Shown here: positions 15,368-27,517 of the stretch, piece after piece
How the letters are laid out: every line of letters starts with the position of its first letter
How positions within the stretch are numbered: the first letter of the stretch is position 1
DNA from: CAZLNO01 sp964561005
GTDB taxonomy: Bacteria; Pseudomonadota; Alphaproteobacteria; Kiloniellales; Rhodovibrionaceae
NCBI GenBank assembly: GCA_964561005.1
Contig: CAZLNO010000026.1
Span: 1 to 35,790 of the forward strand
DNA length: 35,790 bases
Direction: 5' to 3'
Position numbers and translations under genes: made by a program
Notes under the pieces: generated by a model
Database searches by the model: none
The model's input: the letters and a program-made list of their open reading frames with translations, nothing else
What the model was told of the DNA's origin: nothing

Positions 15368-16543
15368 ATGTCGCGGGGCGGCTACTACTTCACCAGCGAA
15401 TCGGTGTCCGAGGGCCACCCGGACAAGATCTGCGACCGGATCTCCGACGCCATCCTGGACACCTATCTCTCGCACGATTCGCAGTCGCGCGTCGCGGTGG
15501 AGACCCTCTGCACCACCAACCGCGTGGTGCTGGCCGGGGAAACGCGCGGCCCCTCCGTCGTGACTCCGACGCTGCTGGAAGAGGTGGTGCGCCACTGCGT
15601 GCGCCACATCGGCTACGAGCAGCAGGGCTTCCATTGGGAGCGCCTCCAGGTCGAGAACCTGCTGCACGAGCAGTCCCCCGACATCGCGGCCGGCGTGGAC
15701 GCCGCCGGCGACAAGGGGGAGGGCGCCGGCGACCAGGGCATCATGTTCGGCTTCGCCTGCGACGAGACGCCGGCCTTCATGCCCGCCCCGATCCACTACG
15801 CCCACAACATCCTGAAGTCCCTGGCCGAGGCGCGGCATTCCGGGGCGGAGCCGATGCTGCAGCCCGACGCCAAGAGCCAGGTGACGCTCTACTACGAGGA
15901 CGGCGCACCGCGGCGCACCAGCTCCGTCGTGGTCTCCACCCAGCACGACCCCCGGATCGACAGCCGGGCGGTGCGCGAGCTGGTGCGGCCGCACGTCGTC
16001 AACGTGCTGCCCGAGGGCTGGATGTGCCCGGAGCCGGAGTTCTACGTGAACCCGACCGGCCGCTTCGTCATCGGCGGGCCGGAAGGCGACGCCGGGCTGA
16101 CCGGCCGCAAGATCATCGTGGACACCTATGGCGGCGCGGCGCCGCACGGCGGCGGCGCGTTCTCCGGCAAGGACCCGACCAAGGTGGATCGCTCCGCCGC
16201 CTACGCCGCGCGCTACCTGGCGAAGAACGTGGTCGCCGCCGGGCTGGCGCGAAAGTGCACCATCCAGCTTTCCTACGCCATCGGCATCGCGCACCCCCTG
16301 TCGGTCTATGTCGAGACCCACGGCACCGGCGAGGTCGACAGCGACCGCCTGGCGCTGACCCTGCGCGAGCTGCTGGACCTCTCGCCGCGCGGCATCCGCG
16401 AGCACCTCCAGCTCAACCGGCCGATCTACGCCCGCACGGCGGCCTACGGCCACTTCGGGCGGGCGCCGGAACCGGACGGCGGCTTTTCCTGGGAGCGCCT
16501 GGACCTCGTCGCGGAATTGCGCCGCGCCTTCGACGCGGCCTAG
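15368..16543 (+). CDS. metK: S-adenosylmethionine synthase MetK
   Basis: 391 residues, full-length. Begins MSRGGYYFTSESVSEGHPDK (ATP-binding GHPDK), with signature GAGDQGIMFGFA and the loop GGGAFSGKDPTKVDRSAAY. Makes SAM from methionine and ATP in the cytoplasm; the product feeds miaB, trmB and cfa in this same window. ATG 15368 follows GGGAAGG and matches the family start; the open frame extends upstream through the repeat region but is not conserved there. Followed by trmB after 62 bases. Confidence 0.96.
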   Translation: MSRGGYYFTSESVSEGHPDKICDRISDAILDTYLSHDSQSRVAVETLCTTNRVVLAGETRGPSVVTPTLLEEVVRHCVRHIGYEQQGFHWERLQVENLLHEQSPDIAAGVDAAGDKGEGAGDQGIMFGFACDETPAFMPAPIHYAHNILKSLAEARHSGAEPMLQPDAKSQVTLYYEDGAPRRTSSVVVSTQHDPRIDSRAVRELVRPHVVNVLPEGWMCPEPEFYVNPTGRFVIGGPEGDAGLTGRKIIVDTYGGAAPHGGGAFSGKDPTKVDRSAAYAARYLAKNVVAAGLARKCTIQLSYAIGIAHPLSVYVETHGTGEVDSDRLALTLRELLDLSPRGIREHLQLNRPIYARTAAYGHFGRAPEPDGGFSWERLDLVAELRRAFDAA

Positions 16544-16605
16544 CATCTCCCGGTCCAGACCCGGATTCGACAGGCCGGCGGAACAACGGGAACGCGAGGG
16601 GGATC

Positions 16606-17337
16606 ATGATGAGCCGCGAGGTCGCGGGGCGCGGCGCAGGCACGCGCGCGGGGCGCAAGCTGCACGGCCGGCGCAAGGCGCAGCCGCTGAGCCAGGCCCA
16701 GAAGCAGGCCATGGAAGCGCTGCTGCCGCGCCTGCGCGTGAACCTGCCGCCCGAGGGCGAGCGCCTGGACCCGGCGGCGCTGTTCGACCCGCCGCCGCGC
16801 GCGGTCTGGCTGGAGATCGGCTTCGGCGCCGGCGAGCACCTGGTCTGGCAGGCGGCGCACCATCCCGACGTCGGCATCCTCGGCGCCGAGGTGTTCCAGG
16901 ACGGCATCGCCAAGCTGCTGCGCAAGCTGCAGCAGGACGGCCCGACGGCGAACGTGCGGCTGTACCACGGCGACGCCCGCGACCTGATCGAGTGCCTGCC
17001 CGACGCCGCGATCGAGAAGGTCTTCGTGCTGTTCCCCGACCCCTGGCCCAAGACCCGCCACCACAAGCGGCGCTTCGTGCAGCAGGCGCAGCTCGACGAG
17101 CTGGCCCGTGTCCTGGCCGACGGCGGCGAGCTGCGTCTGGCCACCGACGACCCCGGCTACCAGCGCTGGATGGCGATCGAGCTGACGCGCCATCCGGACT
17201 TCGAATGGACCGCCCGGCGCCCGGCCGACTGGCGCGAGCGCGGCGACGACTGGCCGGCCACGCGCTATGAGCTGAAGGCGCTGGGCCAGGGCCGCCGCCC
17301 GGTCTACTTCCGCTATCGCCGGCGTCGGCGGGCCTGA
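16606..17337 (+). CDS. trmB: tRNA (guanine-N7-)-methyltransferase TrmB
   Basis: 243 residues. Basic N-terminal extension (RGAGTRAGRKLHGRRKAQPL), SAM-binding LEIGFGAGEHL, GDARDL and the TrmB signature FPDPWPKTRHHKRRF. It forms m7G46 in tRNA with SAM. ATG 16606 follows GAGGGG; a second ATG at 16609 is equally possible and changes only one residue. The gene lies between metK and the rimP operon, as in many Alphaproteobacteria. The hairpin terminator at 17449-17472 may end this transcript. Confidence 0.94.
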   Translation: MMSREVAGRGAGTRAGRKLHGRRKAQPLSQAQKQAMEALLPRLRVNLPPEGERLDPAALFDPPPRAVWLEIGFGAGEHLVWQAAHHPDVGILGAEVFQDGIAKLLRKLQQDGPTANVRLYHGDARDLIECLPDAAIEKVFVLFPDPWPKTRHHKRRFVQQAQLDELARVLADGGELRLATDDPGYQRWMAIELTRHPDFEWTARRPADWRERGDDWPATRYELKALGQGRRPVYFRYRRRRRA

Positions 17338-17359
17338 CCGGAAAGACACTTCGCGGGCC

Positions 17360-17388
17360 TTGCGGGGGTCTTGGCGGCGCGCTATTTT
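17360..17388 (+). promoter_or_regulatory. Candidate promoter of the rimP-nusA-infB operon
   Basis: TTGCGG (17360-17365) and TATTTT (17383-17388) are spaced by 17 bases just after trmB. Transcription would start near 17395 and give a leader of about 110 bases before rimP that contains the intrinsic terminator at 17449-17472. Confidence 0.45.
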
Positions 17389-17448
17389 ACGGCTGGTAAT
17401 AGTTCGGCGTGGGCGCTGGTCGAGCGGCCTCGCCGGGCCGCCGGAACG

Positions 17449-17472
17449 GTGGGCCGAACGGCCCACTTTTTT
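17449..17472 (+). terminator. Strong intrinsic terminator in the rimP leader
   Basis: GTGGGCC (17449-17455) pairs perfectly with GGCCCAC (17460-17466) around a GAAC loop, followed directly by six T (17467-17472). It lies only 30 bases before the rimP start. It either ends the metK-trmB transcript or, if the promoter at 17360-17388 is used, acts as an attenuator. GGGCCG at 17435-17440 could pair with CGGCCC at 17459-17464 and so open the terminator stem. Confidence 0.8.
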
Positions 17473-17502
17473 GTTATTGGCTCAGCCAAAGGAGCGGGCG
17501 AC

Positions 17503-18051
17503 GTGGCAGCCATGCCGCAGCAGGACACGCTGAGGCAGCGCAAGACGAGCACGGGCAAGGCCGCGGAGATCGAGGCCCTGCTGGAACCCACGCTGCAGGC
17601 GATGGGCTACGAGATCGTGCGGGTCCTGCTGTCCGGCGGCGAGCGGCAGAAGCGCCTCCAGCTCATGGTCGAGCGGAGCGACGGCGCCGGCATGGACGTG
17701 GAGTGCTGCGCCGAGGTCAGTCGCGCCGCCGAGGCGATCCTGGACGTCGAGGACCCGATCTCCGGCACCTACACGCTGGAGGTCTCCTCGCCCGGTATCG
17801 ACCGGCCGCTGACCCGGCTGCCGGACTTCGAGGCCTGGGCCGGCTTCGACGCCAAGGTGGAGCTGAGCGTGCCCTGCGAGGGGCGCAAGCGCTTCCGGGG
17901 CCGGCTGCTGGGCGTGGACGACGCGGACATCCGCATCGAGGTGGAGGGCGCGGAGTGGCGCCTGCCCTTCGACGATCTGGACAAGGCCAAGCTGATCCTG
18001 ACCGACGCGCTGGTCGCGGCGGTTCAGGAGACGGGCCAACAGCCCGAGTGA
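17503..18051 (+). CDS. rimP: Ribosome maturation factor RimP
   Basis: 182 residues. The RimP N domain is seen from EIEALLEPTLQAMGYEIVRVLL and the CAEVSRAAEAILDVEDPISGTYTLEVSSPGIDRPLT segment (quoted in part), followed by the Sm-like C domain (RFRGRLLGVDDADIRIEV). RimP binds the 30S subunit during maturation. GTG 17503 is preferred because AAAGGAG (17488-17494) lies eight bases ahead; ATG 17512 is three codons further and too far from it. First gene of the nusA-infB operon. Confidence 0.92.
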   Translation: MAAMPQQDTLRQRKTSTGKAAEIEALLEPTLQAMGYEIVRVLLSGGERQKRLQLMVERSDGAGMDVECCAEVSRAAEAILDVEDPISGTYTLEVSSPGIDRPLTRLPDFEAWAGFDAKVELSVPCEGRKRFRGRLLGVDDADIRIEVEGAEWRLPFDDLDKAKLILTDALVAAVQETGQQPE

Positions 18052-18101
18052 CGCGCCCCCGGCGCGCAGAGGATTTACGGAGCGGGACGGACAGGACGAC
18101 G

Positions 18102-19649
<1,548 letters not shown>

Positions 19650-19680
19650 GGCGGCACGGTGTCGGAAGGACGCGAGCGCG

Positions 19681-20400
19681 ATGGGGCAGGCGGCGGCAGC
19701 CGGTCGCGACGAGCCGCGCGGCCCGCAGCGGCGATGCATCGCCAGCGGCGAGGTGCGTGACAAGCGTGAGCTGCTGCGCTTCGTCGTGGATCCGGAGGGC
19801 GTTGTCGTCCCCGACCCCGGCGAGGACCTGCCCGGTCGCGGAATCTGGTGTCTCCCGCGCCGGGATATGATAGAAAGGGCGCGCCGGCGGCGGCAGTTCG
19901 CCCGCGCCGCTCGAAGGAACGTGACCGTACCGGAAGACCTGGCCGATCGCGCGGAGGCGCGGCTGCGCCGCCGCTGCCTCGAACGACTCGGCCTCGCCCG
20001 GCGCGCCGGCGCCGTGGTGGCGGGATTCGCCAAGGTGCGCGGCGTGCTGGAACGCGGCGCGGCGGATTTGCTCCTGCAGGCTTGCGATGCCGCGCCCGAC
20101 GGCCGGGATCGGCTGCGCCGGCTGGGTTGCGCCGTGCGGCCGGAGCTGGCGGTCATCGCCCTGTTCCGGGCGGAGGAGCTGGGCGCGGCGCTGGGACGCG
20201 GTCCCACCGTGCACGTCGCCGTGCAGGGCGCCGGGCACGCGGCCCGTCTGCGGCAGGAATGCGCCCGCCTGGCGGGACTCGTTGCCGGAGCGGAGGCCTG
20301 CCAGGCCGGCGGGCGAGACGGGCAGGATGCCGAGACGAGACGACTTGAACCGAATGTAGAGCGCACCAACCGAGCGCCGGAGCGAAATGACGACGAGTGA
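19681..20400 (+). CDS. ylxR: YlxR (DUF448) - L7Ae-like fusion RNA-binding protein
   Basis: 239 residues. Residues about 12-85 are YlxR-like (RRCIASGEVRDKRELLRFV, LPGRGIWCLPRRDMIERA), and about 100-200 resemble the L7Ae/L30e fold (LGLARRAGAVVAGFAKVRGVLERG..., then VIALFRAEELGAALGRG). In Firmicutes these are separate genes, ylxR and ylxQ, at the same place between nusA and infB; here they are joined, as is common in Alphaproteobacteria. YlxR of Gram-positives has been linked to RNase P. The last about 35 residues are polar and probably disordered. ATG 19681 follows GGAAGGA. The end overlaps infB by 14 bases. Confidence 0.88.
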   Translation: MGQAAAAGRDEPRGPQRRCIASGEVRDKRELLRFVVDPEGVVVPDPGEDLPGRGIWCLPRRDMIERARRRRQFARAARRNVTVPEDLADRAEARLRRRCLERLGLARRAGAVVAGFAKVRGVLERGAADLLLQACDAAPDGRDRLRRLGCAVRPELAVIALFRAEELGAALGRGPTVHVAVQGAGHAARLRQECARLAGLVAGAEACQAGGRDGQDAETRRLEPNVERTNRAPERNDDE

Positions 20401-23238
20401 TAACGAGACCGAAGGCAAGAAGCTGAAGCTGAAGCGGCCGGGCAAGCTCGAACTCAGCAAGACGGTCGAGCAGGGCAAGGTCAAGCAGAGCTTCAGTCAT
20501 GGCCGCTCGAAGCAGGTTGCGGTCGAGGTCAAGCGCAAGCGCACCTATCAACGCGGCGACAGCGGGCGCATGACCGAGGTCAAGGCCGGACAGGCCGCCG
20601 AGGCCTCGCCCGGCGCGCCGCAACAGCGCGCGGGCGGGACGACGGCCCAGGCCGCCGGCGCGGCTGCCGAGGCGCAGACCCTGGAGCGCGATGAGGCGAC
20701 CGCCCGCAGCGGCCGGCAGCTCACGGAAAGCGAGCGTCAGGCCCGCCTGCGCGCGCTGGAGGAGGCCAAGCGCGCCGCCGAGGAGGAGGCTCGCCGCAAG
20801 GCCGAGGCGGAAGAGCGCCGCCGCCGCGAGGCGGAGGAGGAGGCCAAGCGCGCCGCCGAGGCGGAGGAGCGCCGCAAGGCCGAGGAAGAGGCGCGCCGCC
20901 AGCTCGAGGCCGAGGAAGAGGAACGCCGCCGCAAGCGCCAGACGGAGACGGCCGAAAAGCAGCCCGCGGCCGAAGAGGCGCCCGCAGCGCCCGCCGAGCG
21001 GGCGGGCGAGGCCGGCGCGGCGGAAGAGCCCGCGGCCGANNNNNNNNNNNNNNNNNNNNNNNNNNNNNNNNNNNNNNNNNNNNNNNNNNNNNNNNNNNNN
21101 NNNNNNNNNNNNNNNNNNNNNNNNNNNNNNNNNNNNNNNCAGCGCCCGCCGAGCGGGCGGGCGAGGCCGGCGCGGCGGAAGAGCCCGCGGCCGAGGCCGC
21201 GCCGCAGCCCGAGGTCGAGGCGGGCGAGAAGCCGGAGCCCAAGGCGCGCGACCTCGAGAGCGAGGTCCAGGAGGAGCTTGGCGGCCGCGTCAAGCGCGGC
21301 AAGGGCGCCAAGCCGGCCGCCAAGACGCGTGGCGCCGCCGACCGCGGCGATCGCCGCAAGGGCAAGCTCACGATTTCCCAGGCTCTGGAGAGCGAGGAAG
21401 GGGGGCGCCAGCGCTCGCTGGCCGCCTACCGGCGCCGGCGCGAGCGGGAGAAGCAACGCCAGCGCCAGGCGCCTCAGAAGGTCGTGCGGGAGGTCGTCAT
21501 CCCCGATTCGATTACCGTGGGTGAGCTGGCCCAACGCATGGCCGTGCGCGGCGCCGACGTGGTCAAGGGCCTCATGAAGATGGGGACGATGGTCACGATC
21601 AATCAGACCATCGATCAGGAGACTGCGGAATTGATTGTCGAGGAGTTCGGCCACAAGGCCAAGCGCGTGTCGGAGAGCGACGTCGAGGAAGGCCTGCGCG
21701 GCGCTCCCGACCGGGAGGAGGAAATGCTGGCGCGCGCCCCCGTGGTGACCGTCATGGGTCACGTCGACCACGGCAAGACCTCGCTGCTGGACGCGCTGCG
21801 CAAGACCGACGTCGTGGCCGGCGAGGCGGGCGGCATCACCCAGCACATCGGCGCCTACCGGGTGGTGCCCGAGAGCGGCAACGCCATCACCTTCATCGAC
21901 ACGCCGGGTCACGCGGCCTTCACCGAGATGCGCTCGCGCGGGGCCACGGTGACCGACATCGTGATCCTGGTGGTCGCGGCCGACGACGGCATCAAGGATC
22001 AGACGGTCGAGGCGATCAACCACGCCAAGGCCGCCGGGGTGCCGATGATCGTCGCGATCAACAAGTGCGACAAGCCCGAGGCCAACCCCGACCGGGTGCG
22101 CCAGGAGCTGCTCAACTACGAGGTCATCACCGAAGAGATGGGCGGCGAGACCCTGAGCGTGGAGGTCTCCGCCCTCCAGCGCGAGGGTCTGGACCAGCTC
22201 GAGGAGGCGATCGCGCTGCAGGCCGAGCTGCTGGAGTTGAAGGCCAACCCGGACCGTCCGGCCGAGGGCACGGTCATCGAGGCCAAGCTGGAGAAGGGCC
22301 GCGGCCCCGTCGCCACGATCCTGGTCCAGCGCGGTACGCTGCGTCGCGGCGACATCTTCGTCGCCGGCGCGGAGTGGGGCCGCGTGCGCGCCCTGCTCAA
22401 CGACCGCGGCGAGCAGGTCGAGGACGCCGACCCGTCGACGCCGGTCGAGGTGCTGGGCCTGCAGGGTACGCCGAAGGCCGGCGACGAGGTGGTCGTCGTC
22501 GACAGCGAGCCGCGCGCCCGCGAAATCGCCGAGTACCGCCAGGAAAAGCAGCACCAGAAGGAGATGGCCGCCCAGGGCCGGGGCTCGCTGGAGCAGATGC
22601 TCTCCCGCATCAAGGAGGGCGAGACCCAGGAGATGCCGGTCGTCGTCAAGGCCGACGTGCAGGGCTCGCTGGAGGCGATCATCGGCGCCCTGGAGAAGCT
22701 GGGCAACGAGGAGGTCAAGGTCCGCATGCTGCATGCGGGCGTCGGCGGCATCAGCGAATCCGACGTCACCCTGGCGGCGGCCTCGGAGGCGATGATCCTG
22801 GCCTTCAACGTGCGCGCCAACGCCAAGGCGCGCGAGCTGGCCAAGCGCGACGGCGTGGACATCCGCTACTACTCGGTGATCTACAACGTCGTCGACGACG
22901 TGAAGGCGGTCCTGGAGGGCATGCTTTCGCCGCACGCCCAGGAGAACTTCATCGGCTACGCCGAGGTGCGGCAGGTCTTCGCCATCTCCAAGGTCGGCAA
23001 GGTGGCCGGCTGCCGCGTGACCGAGGGCGTGGTGAAGCGCGGCGCCGGCGTGCGCCTGCTGCGCGACGACGTCGTGGTCTACGAGGGCCAGCTCAAGACG
23101 CTGAAGCGCTTCAAGGACGAGGTGAAGGAAGTCAAGGAAGGCTACGAGTGCGGCATCGCCCTGGAGAACTTCAACGATCTTCGCGAGGGCGACCTCATCG
23201 AGTGCTACGAGGTGCAGGACGTGGCGCGGACGCTGTGA
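20387..23238 (+). CDS. infB: Translation initiation factor IF-2 (interrupted by an assembly gap)
   Basis: N-terminal IF2-associated segment (LKLKRPGKLELSKTVEQG), a long Ala/Glu/Arg-rich coiled coil (about 85-190), then QKVVREVVIPDSITVGEL, the GTPase domain with GHVDHGKTS, DTPGH and NKCD, and the C-terminal fMet-tRNA-binding domains ending in NDLREGDLIECYEVQDVARTL. IF-2 places fMet-tRNA on the 30S subunit. Bases 21040-21139 are N and the frame before and after the gap differs as written. Removing the 100 N and one of the two identical 55-base flanks (155 bases) restores a single frame of 898 codons, a normal length for this class. The gene is therefore judged intact. Starts inside the end of ylxR. 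Confidence 0.95.
20985..21194 (+). repeat. Identical 55-base flanks of the infB gap
   Basis: Bases 20985-21039 and 21140-21194 are identical over all 55 positions, and the first copy stops exactly at the N-run while the second starts exactly after it. Both encode APAERAGEAGAAEEPAA in the infB frame. That is what two contig ends sharing a k-mer overlap look like, rather than a natural tandem duplication. Confidence 0.85.
21040..21139. other. Assembly gap of exactly 100 N inside infB
   Basis: The run is exactly 100 N, the usual placeholder for a gap of unknown size. Taken literally it breaks the infB frame; any true gap would have to be 2 modulo 3 in length, and an overlap of 55 bases (no missing sequence) also fits. 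Confidence 0.98.
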
Positions 23239-23274
23239 GGCGTTCCGTCCCTACGATTCCGCGCCGGGGCAAAG

Positions 23275-23355
23275 GTCATGCTTCGACAGGCTCAGCATGA
23301 GGTCTGCATCCGGGCTTCGAGTCAGACCCTCATCTTGAGCCTGTCGAAAGATGAG
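23275..23355. repeat. Dispersed hairpin repeat, copy 2
   Basis: Arms at 23275-23301 and 23329-23355 are inverted copies of each other, 22 of 27 positions pairing, with a 27-base loop. The arms carry TTCGACAGGCTCA and its complement TGAGCCTGTCGAA. It lies between infB and rbfA, inside the operon, where such a structure could be an RNase target or simply a passive repeat. Related to copy 1 before metK. Confidence 0.8.
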
Positions 23356-23447
23356 GGTCCCGCCGTCGCGAATGCATGCGACCGCATCTAACACCCGTCG
23401 CGGCGCATGCCACGCACGCCACCCCTTCAAGGGTTCAGGACGACACC

Positions 23448-23897
23448 ATGACGCGCAGCCGGGCAAAAGCCCCGAGTCAGCGCCAGCTCCGGGTCGGCGA
23501 GCAGATCCGGCACCTGCTGTCGGAAATCCTCGCGCGCGAAGAACTGCACGACCCCGATCTGGCCGAGGCCAACGTCACCGTGAGCGAGGTGCGGGTCAGC
23601 CCCGACCTGAAGAACGCCACGGCCTTCGTCAGCCCCTTCGCCGGCGGCTCGATGGACACCGTGGTGACGGCGTTGCGCCGTGCCGCGCCGTTTCTTCAGG
23701 GCCGTCTGGGGGCCGAGCTGAACCTGCGTTTCACGCCGCGCCTGCGCTTCGAGGCCGACCGCTCCTTCGACGAGGCGGCGCGGATCGAGGAGCTGCTGCG
23801 CCAGCCGCGGGTGCGCCGCGACCTGGAAGGCGATAACGAGTCGGCCGCCGCCGGGACCGGCGGCGCCGCAGAGGACGAACGCGAAAACGAAGAATGA
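23448..23897 (+). CDS. rbfA: 30S ribosome-binding factor RbfA
   Basis: 149 residues. KH-like RbfA fold: RQLRVGEQIRHLLSEILARE, VTVSEVRVSPDLKNATAFVSP and LRFTPRLRFEADRSFDEAARIEELL (quoted in part). Acts in late 30S maturation at the 5' end of 16S rRNA. ATG 23448 follows AGGA (23437-23440) by seven bases; the frame extends upstream to 23376 but that part is not RbfA-like. Separated from infB by 209 bases that carry repeat copy 2, unusual spacing for this tight operon. The acidic, Ala/Gly-rich tail overlaps truB as ATGA. Confidence 0.93.
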   Translation: MTRSRAKAPSQRQLRVGEQIRHLLSEILAREELHDPDLAEANVTVSEVRVSPDLKNATAFVSPFAGGSMDTVVTALRRAAPFLQGRLGAELNLRFTPRLRFEADRSFDEAARIEELLRQPRVRRDLEGDNESAAAGTGGAAEDERENEE

Positions 23898-24820
23898 GCC
23901 GGAAACAGAAAGGCCACCCCCTGCACGGCTGGATCGCGCTCGACAAGCCGGTGGGCATCACCTCCGCCGATGCGGTGAACCGGGTGAAGCGCGCGCTGCG
24001 CCCGCAAAAGGTCGGTCACGGCGGCACGCTGGACCCGCTGGCCAGCGGCCTGCTGCCGATCGCCCTGGGCGAGGCGACCAAGACCGTCGCCTATGTCATG
24101 GACGGCGCCAAGGTCTATCACTTCACCGTGCGCTGGGGGCGGGCGACCGACACCGACGACGCCGAGGGCGAGGTGGTCGCGGAAAGCGGCGCGCGTCCGG
24201 ACGCCGAGGCGATCCGCGCCGTGCTGCCGCGCTTCCTCGGCACGATCGAGCAGGTGCCCCCGGCCTATTCCGCCGTGAAGGTGAGCGGCCAGCGGGCCTA
24301 CGACATCGCGCGTTCGGGCGGCGAGCCGGAACTGGCGCCGCGCGAGGTGACGCTGGAGCAGCTCGAACTGCTGGAGATCGACGACGCCGACCACGCGACC
24401 TTCGCCTGCCGCTGCGGCAAGGGCTTCTACGTCCGCGCCCTGGCGCGCGACCTGGGGGAGGCGCTGGGCACGCCGGCCCACCTCTCGGCCCTGCGGCGCA
24501 CGCAGGTCGCGGGATTCGGCGAGGACGACATGATTCCGCTGGAAACGCTCGAGTCGCTGGGGCATAGTCCCGCCGCGCTGGAGCATATCCATCCGGTCGA
24601 GGCCGCGCTGGACGACATCCCGGCCCTGGCCTTGACCGACACCGAGGCGAACCGCCTGCGCAGCGGCCAGAGCGTGTCGCTGCTCAAGCGGTCCAACCTC
24701 GACCGCCTGCGCAGCCTGGAAAACGGCGACGTGGTCTGTGCCATGACCGGCGGCCGCGCCGTCGCGCTCGCCAGGTTCGACGGCGGCGACATTCGCCCGG
24801 TGCGTGTGTTGAACCTCTAG
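23894..24820 (+). CDS. truB: tRNA pseudouridine-55 synthase TruB
   Basis: 308 residues. GWIALDKPVGITSADAV, catalytic GGTLDPLASG (nucleophile D47), YSAVKVSGQRAYDIAR and the RCGKGFYVRALARDLG segment are all present, with a C-terminal TruB_C/PUA-like part ending VALARFDGGDIRPVRVLNL. It makes pseudouridine 55 in the T-loop of tRNAs. Overlaps rbfA by four bases (ATGA) and is followed by rpsO after 21 bases, the standard order. Confidence 0.96.
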   Translation: MSRKQKGHPLHGWIALDKPVGITSADAVNRVKRALRPQKVGHGGTLDPLASGLLPIALGEATKTVAYVMDGAKVYHFTVRWGRATDTDDAEGEVVAESGARPDAEAIRAVLPRFLGTIEQVPPAYSAVKVSGQRAYDIARSGGEPELAPREVTLEQLELLEIDDADHATFACRCGKGFYVRALARDLGEALGTPAHLSALRRTQVAGFGEDDMIPLETLESLGHSPAALEHIHPVEAALDDIPALALTDTEANRLRSGQSVSLLKRSNLDRLRSLENGDVVCAMTGGRAVALARFDGGDIRPVRVLNL

Positions 24821-24841
24821 GAAGACGAACGGGAACCCAAG

Positions 24842-25111
24842 ATGTCGATCACGACGGAACGCAAGCAGGAACTCGTCAAGGAGTTCGGGGCGAACGACAA
24901 CGATACCGGCTCGGCCGAGGTTCAGGTCGCCATCCTGACCGAGCGCATCAAGAACCTCACCGAGCACATGCAGCAGCACAAGAAGGACTTCCACTCCCGC
25001 CGCGGCCTTCTGGTCATGGTGGGGCAGCGTCGGCGGCTGCTCGACTACATGAAGCGCAAGGATCGCGCCCGTTACGACAGCGTGATCCAGAAGCTGGGGC
25101 TGCGCCGCTGA
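24842..25111 (+). CDS. rpsO: 30S ribosomal protein S15
   Basis: 89 residues, exactly the usual size. Contains DNDTGSAEVQVAILTERI, the LTEHMQQHKKDFHSRRGLLVMVGQRRRLLDYMKR core (quoted in part) and the LGLRR end. Primary 16S rRNA-binding protein of the 30S platform. Followed by a 264-base gap full of strong hairpins before pnp. Confidence 0.98.
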   Translation: MSITTERKQELVKEFGANDNDTGSAEVQVAILTERIKNLTEHMQQHKKDFHSRRGLLVMVGQRRRLLDYMKRKDRARYDSVIQKLGLRR

Positions 25112-25131
25112 GCGGAGCCCGGCAGCCGGCA

Positions 25132-25198
25132 GATGACGACCGCGCCGCCCAAGTCCACAAGACATCGCCGCCGCCGGCGGCGAGGCGGCGCCGTCATC
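25132..25198 (+). promoter_or_regulatory. Long hairpin 1 between rpsO and pnp
   Basis: GATGACG (25132-25138) and GCGCCGCC (25142-25149) pair with CGTCATC (25192-25198) and GGCGGCGC (25184-25191), a 15-base-pair stem with a three-base bulge. Inside it lies a second hairpin, TCGCCGCC (25165-25172) with GGCGGCGA (25176-25183). No T-run follows, so a processing or stability element after rpsO is more likely than an intrinsic terminator. Confidence 0.65.
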
Positions 25199-25220
25199 GC
25201 TGATACCCTGCAGGAGAAGG

Positions 25221-25251
25221 GGTCCCGTGCCGGGCGGCCGGGCGCGGGACC
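25221..25251 (+). promoter_or_regulatory. Hairpin 2 between rpsO and pnp
   Basis: GGTCCCGTGCC (25221-25231) pairs with GGCGCGGGACC (25241-25251) over 11 positions with one G-U pair and a nine-base loop. It follows hairpin 1 by 22 bases. CAAAGG follows, not a T-run. Confidence 0.6.
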
Positions 25252-25268
25252 AAAGGGGCCGGGCCGAC

Positions 25269-25316
25269 GCAAGGAGCGCCACGAAGCCACCGGCTTCGTG
25301 CTCCGGCGCTCTTTGC
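25269..25316 (+). promoter_or_regulatory. pnp leader hairpin 3 (possible RNase III/PNPase autoregulation site)
   Basis: GCAAGGAGCGC (25269-25279) plus CACGAAGCC (25280-25288) pair with GGCTTCGTG (25292-25300) and, after a five-base bulge CTCCG, with GCGCTCTTTGC (25306-25316): about 20 pairs with one G-U and an ACC loop. It ends 59 bases before the pnp ATG. In E. coli a long pnp leader hairpin is cut by RNase III and then used by PNPase for autoregulation; this hairpin is in the right place for the same job (inference by analogy). Confidence 0.6.
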
Positions 25317-25375
25317 GCGGGTCCGGCCACCGGCATTCGGCCGCATCTGAAGGCTGAGAAAGGACCTATAGAAAG

Positions 25376-27487
<2,112 letters not shown>

Positions 27488-27517
27488 TGCTGTCGACCTG
27501 ACCCCCATCAAGCGCCG

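Noticed and set aside
17338..17502. tRNA gene (such as metY of E. coli) before rimP
   Set aside because: No acceptor-stem pairing with a T-loop GTTCRANNC pattern is present; only the promoter, hairpin and terminator are seen.
20387..21140. infB as a truncated or frameshifted pseudogene
   Set aside because: The frame change is produced only by the 100-N placeholder and the duplicated 55 bases; merging them restores a full IF-2.
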